A DNA stretch of 12,616 nt from Bacteroidota bacterium (GTDB lineage: Bacteria > Bacteroidota > Bacteroidia > Sphingobacteriales > Sphingobacteriaceae), in NCBI GenBank assembly GCA_013286985.1, contig JABDEQ010000071.1, positions 1-12,616 on the forward strand, given 5' to 3'. The notes under the pieces are model-generated. The model made no database searches, had not been told where the DNA came from, and saw only the letters and a program-made list of their open reading frames with translations. Below are positions 1-6,553 of the stretch, piece by piece (the first letter of the stretch is position 1; every line of letters starts with the position of its first letter). Both the position numbers and the translations under genes were made by a program.

Positions 1-1
1 C

Positions 2-898
2 ACTGTTATCAGCGTTGCTTTCTACATTTTTGTTATTTACGGCAATATCAAATTCCTGTATCCCCGCTATTATGAGCAGGGGCATAAAGTACAATATGTT
101 ATTTATGTAATTATTATGCTGGTGGCCGGCGGCTTAATACGTGGCTACCTGATTATTACTATTTATAACAAATTCTTTGGGAAAGCCATGGAAGAGTTTA
201 CGGTGGGAACAATGCTCAATTTCATTTTTGCCGGCTTTTTAACTTATATGCTCAGCTTTATATTCCGCATCGCCATTGCTTATTTTGCATTAAAGCAGCA
301 GTCAGAAAAAATACTGGTTCAAAAAAGCCAGGCGGAATTAAACTTGCTAAAATCACAGGTACAGCCACATTTCCTGTTTAATACACTGAATAATATTTAT
401 TACGAGGCCTACCGCGAAGCCCCCCGCACCGCCAAACTGATTGAAAGACTATCAGACATTATGCGCTATTTTGTTGATGAAAGCCCCAAAGATGAAGTGT
501 CTTTAGCTACGGAGATCCTCTTTTTGGAAAATTACATCGCACTCGAAAAAATCCGCATCCGGCACGAAATTGAGCTTGATTTTATAAAAGAATGCAATAC
601 TGAGCTACGAATCCCTCCTATGCTGCTGATGACTTTTGTAGAAAACATTTTTAAGCACGGGATAGATAAATCGAGCAGCGAAAATAAAATTGAAATATCG
701 CTTGTTCAGCAGGATGGCAATTTGTTGTTTCAAACAAAAAACCAGATCTATGATAAAACAGGCACAACAGAATCAACCGGCTTTGGCATAAAGAACCTGG
801 AGAAGCGCCTTACCTTTTTATACGGAACAAAGTTTGAATTAAACGTTGATACTACCGGCAATTATTTCACCGCCTTTTTAAAAGTACCACTAACATGA
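2..898 (+). CDS. LytS/YehU-type sensor histidine kinase, 5'-truncated by window edge
   Basis: Membrane histidine kinase of the LytS/YehU class (His_kinase plus HATPase_c), partner of the LytTR regulator that follows. The frame is open back to base 2, reading TVISVAFYIFVIYGNIKF before the ATG at 116, so that ATG is internal and the true start lies upstream. The visible N-terminal part is a run of hydrophobic segments (about bases 2-50, 110-170 and 205-290), then a charged linker. The phospho-acceptor motif PHFLFNTLN has its His codon at 368-370. It is followed by the family's Y-LE-IR region, the ATP-binding N-box (PPMLLMTFVENIFKHG) and a G-box (GFGIKNLEKRL). The stop overlaps the next start in ATGA, so the two genes are translationally coupled. 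The signal sensed cannot be read from the sequence. Seen: motifs and overlap. Known: family role. Inferred: partnership with the next gene. Confidence 0.93.
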   Translation, partial: TVISVAFYIFVIYGNIKFLYPRYYEQGHKVQYVIYVIIMLVAGGLIRGYLIITIYNKFFGKAMEEFTVGTMLNFIFAGFLTYMLSFIFRIAIAYFALKQQSEKILVQKSQAELNLLKSQVQPHFLFNTLNNIYYEAYREAPRTAKLIERLSDIMRYFVDESPKDEVSLATEILFLENYIALEKIRIRHEIELDFIKECNTELRIPPMLLMTFVENIFKHGIDKSSSENKIEISLVQQDGNLLFQTKNQIYDKTGTTESTGFGIKNLEKRLTFLYGTKFELNVDTTGNYFTAFLKVPLT

Positions 899-1605
899 AC
901 CTAAGCTGTATTATTATTGATGATGAGCCCAATGCGGTAAACCTGCTCGAGATTTTGATTTGTCAGAATACTAAATGGCAGCTGATGGGCAAGTGTTATG
1001 ATGCCCTGGAAGCGATAGCTTTTTTAAAAAACAACAAGCCTGATTTTATTTTTTTGGACATTAATATGCCGCAATTGAGTGGTATGGAACTGGCCGGCCT
1101 GTTATCGCACGAAACTAAAATTGTTTTTACCACCGCCTACTCAGAATATGCTGCCGAAAGCTATAGCTTTCAAACTATCGATTATCTTTTAAAACCAATT
1201 ACGCTGAAACGTTTCCTGGCGGCGATGCAAAAAATTGAGGGTTATTTTGAAACGCATCTGGTTAAAGCCAACGGACATGCCAATACCGGTGCCAGTTACT
1301 TTTTTGTAAAATCGGGCAAAGTGCTGCGGAAAATTCTTTTGGAAGAGATCCAATATTTTGAAGGCGAAAAGGAATATGTTCGCTTGGTAACACCTACGGA
1401 ACAAATACTGATATACCGGCGCTTAAAAGATATTGACGAGCAATTGGAGGCTCCTTTTGTTCGGGTGCATAATTCGTATATTGTTAATACCAAGCAGATT
1501 AATAAAATACAGGATAACCACATTTATGTAGGCAGTAAGCAGATCCCTATCAGCGAAAAATTCAAGGAGCAATTTATGGCCGTTATTCAACAACGCATTT
1601 TTTAG
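895..1605 (+). CDS. LytTR-family response regulator
   Basis: Cytoplasmic transcription factor with an N-terminal receiver domain (about residues 3-115) and a C-terminal LytTR DNA-binding domain (about 133-234). The receiver shows the acidic pocket DD at 9-10, phospho-acceptor D55 in FLDINMP, T80 and K100 in the YLLKP motif. The LytTR half has the usual YFFVKSGK opening, the F/YIEG-like strand (QYFEGEKEYV), RVHNSYIVN and an ISEKFKEQF end. Length (236 residues) is normal for the family. The start is set by the ATGA overlap with the upstream kinase gene. No target site can be assigned here; LytTR proteins bind paired direct repeats in promoters, which may lie outside the window. It ends just before a palindromic repeat element, so the pair looks like a unit separate from the efflux locus. 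Confidence 0.95.
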   Translation: MNLSCIIIDDEPNAVNLLEILICQNTKWQLMGKCYDALEAIAFLKNNKPDFIFLDINMPQLSGMELAGLLSHETKIVFTTAYSEYAAESYSFQTIDYLLKPITLKRFLAAMQKIEGYFETHLVKANGHANTGASYFFVKSGKVLRKILLEEIQYFEGEKEYVRLVTPTEQILIYRRLKDIDEQLEAPFVRVHNSYIVNTKQINKIQDNHIYVGSKQIPISEKFKEQFMAVIQQRIF

Positions 1606-1627
1606 GCAAAAAGTAGCTGCATTCATT
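1606..1627 (+). repeat. Direct repeat, copy 1 (fragment matching regulator codons)
   Basis: Positions 1606-1623 match 1888-1905 exactly for 18 bases, and 21 of 22 bases match over 1606-1627 versus 1888-1909. Copy 1 begins right after the stop codon of the LytTR regulator. Read from base 1607 it gives QKVAAFIAAGF, parallel to QKVAAFICKGL in the OmpR-type regulator downstream. There is no start codon, so it is probably not expressed. It may be a relic of a duplicated or displaced regulator start. Confidence 0.75.
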
Positions 1628-1754
1628 GCCGCCGGCTTTAGCCAACGGATTAATTAATCTATCAAAATGGCTTCAGCCCAAAATCGTCGCATTTTTTTGG
1701 CTAAAGCCGCCATATTCATCTATTACTAAACCGTCGGCTAAAGCCAACGGCAAT
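1625..1754. repeat. Nested inverted-repeat element (REP/MITE-like) with four GGCTnnAGCC cores
   Basis: Four copies of the palindromic core GGCTnnAGCC occur at about 1634-1643, 1669-1678, 1699-1708 and 1735-1744. The outer arms 1625-1652 and 1727-1754 are inverted repeats matching at 24 of 28 positions, each carrying CCG..GGCTnnAGCC..CGG, itself able to form a small hairpin. The inner arms, about 1667-1684 and 1692-1713, pair imperfectly (ATGGC, then TTYAGCC, then A-run) around a loop near 1685-1691. The whole could fold as one long stem-loop or as several small ones. No open reading frame or transposase is present. The form suits a dispersed REP/BIME- or MITE-type element. From memory, similar GGCTTTAGCC palindromes are common between genes in Mucilaginibacter-like genomes, but copy number cannot be checked here. 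It may also help end transcription of the upstream pair. Confidence 0.75.
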
Positions 1755-1794
1755 TATCTTCACTATAAGCACTCATCAAATTTAAATTGCCTTT

Positions 1795-1853
1795 TAGATT
1801 TGTAAGATTTTAGTGGTTAAACCGTTAATCCAATCAATCTTATTTTATATTTG
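1795..1853 (+). promoter_or_regulatory. Candidate promoter region for the regulator-sensor genes
   Basis: Two matches to the Bacteroidota -7 consensus TAnnTTTG lie here: TAGATTTG at 1795-1802 and TATATTTG at 1846-1853. The second ends 5 nt before the ATG at 1859, which would give a leaderless or near-leaderless mRNA. The first would give a leader of about 50 nt. Neither has a clear TTTG/TTG -33 box at normal spacing, so which one works, if either, is uncertain. Confidence 0.4.
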
Positions 1854-1858
1854 TTTAT

Positions 1859-2542
1859 ATGGCCAATATCTGTTTAGTTGAAGACGAGCAAAAAGTAGCT
1901 GCATTTATTTGCAAGGGTCTTGAAGAACAAGGCTATAAAGTAAAAACAGCAAATGACGGCGCATCAGCGAAAGCTTTATTGAAACCAGCTGATTTTGACC
2001 TGATTATATTGGATATTATGCTGCCCGACATTAACGGCATTGACCTTTGCCGCGATATACGGCAAACAGATACCCTAACACCTATATTGATGTTAACTGC
2101 TCTTGATCAGATCCATAACAAAGTATCGGGCCTTAAAGCAGGGGCAGATGATTATTTAGTAAAACCTTTTCATTTCAGCGAGCTACTGGCCCGTATTGAA
2201 GCCTTATTAAGACGGCAAAACATTCATGTTCCTGAAGAACATGCCCTTATTTTTGATGACCTTAAGTTGGATACATGGAGCAACGTTGCCGAAAGGGCGG
2301 GACAGCATATTACTTTAACGGCTAAAGAGTTTACTCTGCTTGAGTTGTTTATGCGGCACCCGAATAAAGTTTTATCGCGCGAATACATTGCCGAGCAGGT
2401 TTGGAAAATCGACTTTGATACCGGCACCAATTTTATTGATGTCTACGTAAACTATTTACGAAACAAAATTGAAAAAGGCTTTAAAAGCAAATTGATACAC
2501 ACTGTTATTGGGATGGGTTATATTTTAAAAATTGAAAAATAA
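1859..2542 (+). CDS. OmpR/PhoB-type response regulator (CusR/CzcR-like), efflux locus
   Basis: Two-component transcription factor, 227 residues, the normal size for the family. The receiver domain (about residues 2-115) has the acidic pair E8-D9, phospho-acceptor D52 in LDIMLPD, T80 and K102 in the YLVKPF motif. The C-terminal winged-helix domain (about 130-226) shows LTAKEFTLLELFMRHPNKVLSR, the recognition-helix stretch FIDVYVNYLRNKIE and the closing HTVIGMGYIL hairpin, all typical of CusR/CopR/CzcR-like proteins. The ATG at 1859 places MANICLVEDE as the family expects. There is no clear Shine-Dalgarno sequence; a TAtaTTTG box ends 5 nt upstream. The sensor kinase starts 3 nt after the stop, and an efflux operon follows. 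Its likely targets are the 11-bp-spaced TAAT arrays before the channel gene. A metal-related role is inferred from context; the sequence alone does not show the signal. Confidence 0.95.
   Translation: MANICLVEDEQKVAAFICKGLEEQGYKVKTANDGASAKALLKPADFDLIILDIMLPDINGIDLCRDIRQTDTLTPILMLTALDQIHNKVSGLKAGADDYLVKPFHFSELLARIEALLRRQNIHVPEEHALIFDDLKLDTWSNVAERAGQHITLTAKEFTLLELFMRHPNKVLSREYIAEQVWKIDFDTGTNFIDVYVNYLRNKIEKGFKSKLIHTVIGMGYILKIEK
1888..1909 (+). repeat. Direct repeat, copy 2 (inside regulator gene)
   Basis: This copy lies 282 bp downstream of copy 1 and encodes residues of the first receiver helix (EQKVAAFI) of the OmpR-type regulator. Because it is part of a conserved protein motif, it is the likely source and copy 1 the derived fragment. 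The palindromic element lies between the two copies. Confidence 0.75.
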
Positions 2543-2545
2543 CCA

Positions 2546-3904
2546 ATGAAAATAAAGAACAGGCTTTCGTTGTATTTTACCGCAATAAGTGCATTTGTTC
2601 TGTTATTGGTACAGGTTGTTATCTGCGTTACTTTCAGCTCATTTATTAAGTCTGACTTTTACGATCATTTGATGGACAGGGCCAATGTTGCCGCCCAACT
2701 TTATCTTGAAGCCGATGAAATACCTGCCGATTCATTGAACCATGTAAGGGAGCGCTACCTGGAACGCCTGCCCGATGAAGTAGTGAGATTGTATGACGAA
2801 AGAAATGCAGCCTCATTTATAAAAGATAAAAATCAGTTTTGGACGGACCCGATTATCAACGCCGTACGCAAACGAAAACAACTCCAATTTACCGAGGGCA
2901 ACAGGCAAACCGTAGGTATTTATTATAACGACAACCAGGGAAACTTTGTAATACTTGTTTCGGCTATTGATCACCAGGGAGATAAGCGATTGAAAGAAAT
3001 GATCGAAATTATGTCTATCCTGCTAATAAGCGTAATCTTCGGTTTGTTTGTAATCAGCAGGTGGTTTGCCGAAAAAGCGCTGCAGCCTATTGATAAAGTG
3101 ATAGGGCAAATGCGCATGGTACGGGCGGGCAACCTGAGTTTAAGGGTTGATGAAGGAAATGGCAAGGATGAAATAAGTGCCCTGGCCCACAACTTTAATC
3201 AGCTGCTTGAGCATCTGGAAAACGCATTTGAATTGCAGCAAACATTTGTAATAAATGCATCGCACGAATTGCGAACACCTATAACCTCCATCATCGGTGA
3301 AATTGAAATCACCTTAAACAAACTAAGAAGCAATGCCGATTATGAACAGGTGCTTTCGTCTGTATTATATGATGCCGAGCGGCTAAACGAAACCATAGGC
3401 AGCTTGCTGGAACTGGCTAATGTCGATATGAACTACACCCAGCCGGTATTAAAAGCCATAGCTATTGATGACCTGATATGGGAACTTAATGACTATTGGA
3501 ATGAAAAAGCAGGCAAGGGCCATTTTATTGTTAATATTTTAAGCTTACCGCAGGAACATGTAAAACTACAGTTACTGGCAAACAAATCAATGTTAACCAT
3601 TGCATTGAATAACATTATCGGCAATGCATTTAAGTTCTCAAAAAATCAACCTGTACAATGTGATCTTTATGCCGATGACAAATCAATCAATATCACCATC
3701 ACAGACGCGGGCGTTGGTATTATACCCGAAGAGCTGGATAAAATATTCGATTCATTTTACCGTGGAACCAATGTAAAAACCTACCAGGGCAATGGCATCG
3801 GGTTGTATGTAACCAATAAAATAATAAATCTCTTCAACGGCAAAATAGTTGTCAGCTCAGTTCCCGGTAAAAGCACCAGTGTGAGCATTAATTTTCCTAA
3901 TTAA
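2546..3904 (+). CDS. HAMP/HisKA sensor histidine kinase (CusS/CzcS-like)
   Basis: Inner-membrane kinase of 452 residues, partner of the regulator encoded 3 nt upstream. Layout: TM1 about 10-32, a periplasmic sensor region about 35-148, TM2 about 152-172, HAMP about 173-226, HisKA with phospho-acceptor H240 in NASHELRTP, and HATPase_c with N-box (N356 and N360, LNNIIGNAFKFS), G1 (DAGVG, 387-391), F-box (FDSFYRG, 401-407) and G2 (GNGIGL, 415-420). All catalytic boxes are intact. The periplasmic region is short, with no Met- or Cys-rich cluster. It holds only scattered His (41, 66, 143), so a copper-type Met/His sensor site as in E. coli CusS is not evident. The metal specificity stays open. Its job as sensor for the efflux operon is inferred from order and orientation. 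Confidence 0.95.
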   Translation: MKIKNRLSLYFTAISAFVLLLVQVVICVTFSSFIKSDFYDHLMDRANVAAQLYLEADEIPADSLNHVRERYLERLPDEVVRLYDERNAASFIKDKNQFWTDPIINAVRKRKQLQFTEGNRQTVGIYYNDNQGNFVILVSAIDHQGDKRLKEMIEIMSILLISVIFGLFVISRWFAEKALQPIDKVIGQMRMVRAGNLSLRVDEGNGKDEISALAHNFNQLLEHLENAFELQQTFVINASHELRTPITSIIGEIEITLNKLRSNADYEQVLSSVLYDAERLNETIGSLLELANVDMNYTQPVLKAIAIDDLIWELNDYWNEKAGKGHFIVNILSLPQEHVKLQLLANKSMLTIALNNIIGNAFKFSKNQPVQCDLYADDKSINITITDAGVGIIPEELDKIFDSFYRGTNVKTYQGNGIGLYVTNKIINLFNGKIVVSSVPGKSTSVSINFPN

Positions 3905-3908
3905 AAAC

Positions 3909-3934
3909 TAATGCCATTTTAATTTAGTTTTAAT
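3909..3934 (+). promoter_or_regulatory. Regulator-binding candidate, distal TAAT array (three boxes, 11-bp period)
   Basis: TAAT occurs at 3909-3912, 3920-3923 and 3931-3934, starts exactly 11 bp apart. The last two are preceded by TTT, giving TTTTAAT. The array starts 5 bp after the sensor kinase stop codon. Head-to-tail repeats at one helical turn are typical of OmpR/PhoB-family sites. It is 74 bp upstream of the proximal array, not an exact multiple of 11. Binding by the local regulator is an inference. Confidence 0.55.
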
Positions 3935-4001
3935 AGCACAATTGTTGTAAAACATCTTTTAGCTATAGAATAGGGCCAAAGAGTCTCTTTTGACATTAAA
4001 A

Positions 4002-4041
4002 TTCTAATCTCATTCTAATCCCTCTTTAATTCACCTTTAAT
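4002..4041 (+). promoter_or_regulatory. Regulator-binding candidate, proximal TAAT array (four boxes, 11-bp period)
   Basis: TAAT occurs at 4005-4008, 4016-4019, 4027-4030 and 4038-4041, each start exactly 11 bp from the last. The first two sit in identical ATTCTAATC contexts, the last two in CTTTAAT. The array ends 10 bp before the -7 box at 4052 and covers the place of a -33 element. This is where an activator of the OmpR/PhoB family would bind as tandem dimers and contact RNA polymerase. The natural candidate is the regulator at 1859-2542. Confidence 0.62.
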
Positions 4042-4051
4042 ACAGGTCGTT

Positions 4052-4059
4052 TACCTTTG
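4052..4059 (+). promoter_or_regulatory. -7 promoter box of the efflux operon
   Basis: TACCTTTG fits the Bacteroidota TAnnTTTG -7 consensus exactly and lies 17 nt before the channel gene ATG, predicting a short leader. No TTTG/TTG -33 box is seen at normal spacing; the proximal TAAT array sits there instead, which suggests an activator-dependent promoter. Confidence 0.6.
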
Positions 4060-4076
4060 TCGCATCATATAAAACT

Positions 4077-5357
4077 ATGTTTCGAAAATTTGCACGCTTA
4101 TTTTTATTCATTTTAACGGTCTGCCTGGCTTCCCGCTTTTCGGCTAAAGCACAGACAAGCGCCGATACTTTAAAAATTACTATTCAGCAAGCTCAGGATC
4201 TGTTTATAAAAAACAATCTTCGGTTAATTATACAGCGGTATAATATTGATAATGCCAGCGCGGCTGTGGTTACCGCCCGTTTATTCCCGAACCCCGATTT
4301 TAGCTTTACAAACGGTATCCATACCAATGACGCCACGCAGGGACCAGCTTATAAAGATCAATCGTTCAACATTTCGCAGCTTTTTACAACTGCCGGTAAA
4401 CGGAACAAGAGCATCCAATTGGCCAAAATTGGCATAGAACAATCAAAATACCAGTTTTTTGATCTGTTGAGGACCTTAAAATTCACTTTACGGAGCGATT
4501 TTTATACCATTTATTTTCAGGAACAATCTGCAAAGGTTTACACACAGGAAATTAACTCACTGGCAAAAACGTTATCAGTTTTTAAGGAGCAATACGCCAA
4601 AGGTAATATCGCCCAAAAAGAGGTATTGCGTATACAATCACAGCTTTACTCGTTGCAAGCCGAATACAATAACCTGCAAACGGGGATTGATACGGTACAA
4701 AGCGAATTAAAATTACTGATAAAGGTATCCCCTGTTGTTACTATTGAGCCCGTGGTTAATTATGATCTTGACGGCAAAAATATAGTAGAAAACGTGCCTT
4801 ATCAACGATTACTGGATTCGGCCTATTCAAACCGTTATGATTTGAGGCTGGCAAAAGTATCGCTCGATTATAATAATGTTAACCTTCAGCTGCAAAAGGC
4901 TACCGCGGTGCCTGACTTTTCTTTATCCCTCAACTATGATAAATACGGAGGCTACGGCACCAACTTTTTAGGCGCCGGAATTGAGTTTAATCTTCCGTTT
5001 TTTAACCGTAACCAGGGCGGCATTAAACAGGCCAGAATTGCCATAGATCAAAGCAAAGTTCAGCTACAAAGTCAGCAGGATCAGGTTGAAAGTGATGTGG
5101 CAACTAACTATAAAGGGGCTTTAAGGCTTGAAAAACTATATAATAGTTTCGACCCGCAGTTTAAAGCTGATTTTAATCACCTGATACAGGAGGTTTTTAA
5201 GAATTATGAAAAACGGAATATTAGCATGCTGGAATTTCTTGATTTTTATGACTCGTTTAAAACCAACACCCTCCAATTAAATACACTTCAGCTTAATCGT
5301 ATTACATCGCTTGAGCAAATTAATTATGTTACGGGCACTGCCTTTTTTAATCAATAA
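4077..5357 (+). CDS. TolC/CzcC-like outer-membrane efflux channel
   Basis: Outer-membrane factor of the tripartite pump, 426 residues, in the normal CzcC/TolC range. The N-terminus is a Sec signal peptide: charged MFRKFAR, a hydrophobic core, then AKA before Q26 as the likely signal peptidase I site. There is no lipobox, unlike many CusC-type proteins. The mature protein shows two OEP repeats rich in long amphipathic helices: about 33-220 (ITIQQAQDLFIKNNLRL, then ARLFPNPDFSFTNG) and about 240-420 (LLDSAYSNRYDLRLAKVSLD, AVPDFSLSLNYDKYGG, then EFNLPFFNRNQGG). These are hallmark motifs of the family. It would form the trimeric barrel and periplasmic tunnel that receives metal from the adaptor and pump. 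First gene of the efflux operon; the adaptor gene starts 15 bp after its stop. Assignment to metal rather than drug efflux rests on the RND partner. Confidence 0.93.
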   Translation: MFRKFARLFLFILTVCLASRFSAKAQTSADTLKITIQQAQDLFIKNNLRLIIQRYNIDNASAAVVTARLFPNPDFSFTNGIHTNDATQGPAYKDQSFNISQLFTTAGKRNKSIQLAKIGIEQSKYQFFDLLRTLKFTLRSDFYTIYFQEQSAKVYTQEINSLAKTLSVFKEQYAKGNIAQKEVLRIQSQLYSLQAEYNNLQTGIDTVQSELKLLIKVSPVVTIEPVVNYDLDGKNIVENVPYQRLLDSAYSNRYDLRLAKVSLDYNNVNLQLQKATAVPDFSLSLNYDKYGGYGTNFLGAGIEFNLPFFNRNQGGIKQARIAIDQSKVQLQSQQDQVESDVATNYKGALRLEKLYNSFDPQFKADFNHLIQEVFKNYEKRNISMLEFLDFYDSFKTNTLQLNTLQLNRITSLEQINYVTGTAFFNQ

Positions 5358-5372
5358 TTATTCGGAATAACC

Positions 5373-6473
5373 ATGTACGCTAAATATAAAATAATAACAC
5401 TTGCATCTGCTCTTTTCATTACAGGTTTTGCTTTGCAAAGCTGCCATCATGGCGAAGAGAATCAGGAAAAAGACACCCGCTTTGAAGTGACCGACAGCTT
5501 ATTAAAAAGCCTGGTGATTGACACGGTAAAAGAAGCAAGCGCACTTACACAAATTACGCTTACCGGCAGCATAGCCCCGGACGAAAACAAAATGGTTAAA
5601 ATTTTCCCGATGGTGAGCGGCGTAGCGCAGGATGTTCGCGTACAACTGGGCGATGTAGTACAAAAGGGGCAAACATTGGCTACTTTAAGAAGCGCTGAAA
5701 TGGCCGGCTTTACCAAAGATTACATTTCATCGGAAGCTGATATAAAAAACACCCGCCGCATAATGGAATCAACCCAGGACCTTTACAAAAGCGGACTGGC
5801 ATCACAAAAAGATCTGGAACAAGCGGAATCCGACTACCAAAAGGCTGTTGCCGAAGGTAAACGTGCCAGCGCTGTAGTAGGTATTAATAAAAGCAATGCA
5901 AATGGCTACGAGGTTAAAACGCCATTATCGGGTTATATAGTTGAAAAAAACCTGACCGATAACACACAGGTTAGGGCCGATAACAGCCAGAATTTGTTTA
6001 CTGTGGCTGATCTTTCAACCGTTTATGTACTGGTTAATGTTTATGAGTCTGATATCTCCAAAATACAAACCGGCGATCCTGTAAAGATCACCACATTATC
6101 TTATCCCGATAAAACATTTGACGGCAAAATTGCCCGTATCGATAACATGCTCGATCCGGACAGCAAGGTAATGCACGCCAGGATCACTATTCAAAACCCG
6201 GGTAATTTACTTAAACCGGGCATGTTTGCCAATGTGATAATTAAAGCAAAATCGGGCGAGAACCTGCCTTTTATTAGCTCAAACGCTTTGGTTTTTGATA
6301 ACGATAAAAACTATGTGATTGTGGTAGATGGCAAAGCCAAAGTGCATATCCAGCAAATCACCATTGCAAAAACGGTAGAAGACAGGGCTTATATCAGCGC
6401 TGGAATAAAAGCCGGCGACCGTATAGTAGCTTCGAGACAAGCCTACCTGTATGAGTCGCTTTCTGATCAATAA
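5373..6473 (+). CDS. RND efflux periplasmic adaptor (membrane fusion protein), lipoprotein
   Basis: Adaptor linking the pump to the outer-membrane channel, 366 residues. The N-terminus carries a lipoprotein signal (hydrophobic ITLASALFITGFALQSC) with lipobox LQSC, so C24 should be lipidated. It is followed directly by HHGEENQEKD. Domains in order: first barrel-sandwich half about 68-108 (FPMVSGVAQDVRVQLGDVVQKGQ), a short alpha-hairpin about 113-172, second barrel-sandwich half about 177-212 (VKTPLSGYIVEKNL), a beta-barrel domain about 216-292 (VYVLVNVYESD, then LLKPGMFANV) and a membrane-proximal C-terminal domain about 297-362. This is the HlyD/CusB/CzcB pattern. The N-terminal methionines that bind copper in E. 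coli CusB have no clear equivalent. The two His after the lipid-bearing Cys could bind a divalent ion, but that is speculation. Third component of one operon with its neighbours. Confidence 0.93.
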   Translation: MYAKYKIITLASALFITGFALQSCHHGEENQEKDTRFEVTDSLLKSLVIDTVKEASALTQITLTGSIAPDENKMVKIFPMVSGVAQDVRVQLGDVVQKGQTLATLRSAEMAGFTKDYISSEADIKNTRRIMESTQDLYKSGLASQKDLEQAESDYQKAVAEGKRASAVVGINKSNANGYEVKTPLSGYIVEKNLTDNTQVRADNSQNLFTVADLSTVYVLVNVYESDISKIQTGDPVKITTLSYPDKTFDGKIARIDNMLDPDSKVMHARITIQNPGNLLKPGMFANVIIKAKSGENLPFISSNALVFDNDKNYVIVVDGKAKVHIQQITIAKTVEDRAYISAGIKAGDRIVASRQAYLYESLSDQ

Positions 6474-6523
6474 CAGGTATAATTTGTGCTAAAAAAAATA
6501 TTTAGATAAAAAAACAAGTCCGA

Positions 6524-6538
6524 ATTCGAACATTCGAA
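6524..6538. repeat. Short tandem ATTCGAA repeat before the pump gene
   Basis: ATTCGAA occurs at 6524-6530 and 6532-6538, each containing the palindrome TTCGAA. It lies 16 bp before the pump ATG in the 80-bp gap after the adaptor gene; A-rich tracts occupy much of the rest. Function unknown. It could be an operator or an RNA structure affecting pump translation, or chance. Confidence 0.3.
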
Positions 6539-6553
6539 ATCTGATAAAAGAAA

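Noticed and set aside
1625..1754. CRISPR array
   Set aside because: The repeated units are inverted, diverged and unevenly spaced, with no constant spacer length and no cas genes.
1625..1754. Simple intrinsic terminator of the upstream LytTR pair
   Set aside because: There are strong stems but no T-run directly after an outer stem; the nested symmetry fits a repeat element better, though it may still affect termination.
1846..1853. Full sigma promoter with both boxes before the regulator gene
   Set aside because: Only the -7-like box is present; no TTTG/TTG was found about 19-21 bp upstream.
3938..3945. Palindrome ACAATTGT as an operator
   Set aside because: It is an 8-bp palindrome in AT-rich DNA, single copy and not placed at a promoter box; it could be chance.
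6475..6488. TATAATTTG-like string as an internal promoter for the pump gene
   Set aside because: It does not fit TAnnTTTG exactly and has no -33 partner.
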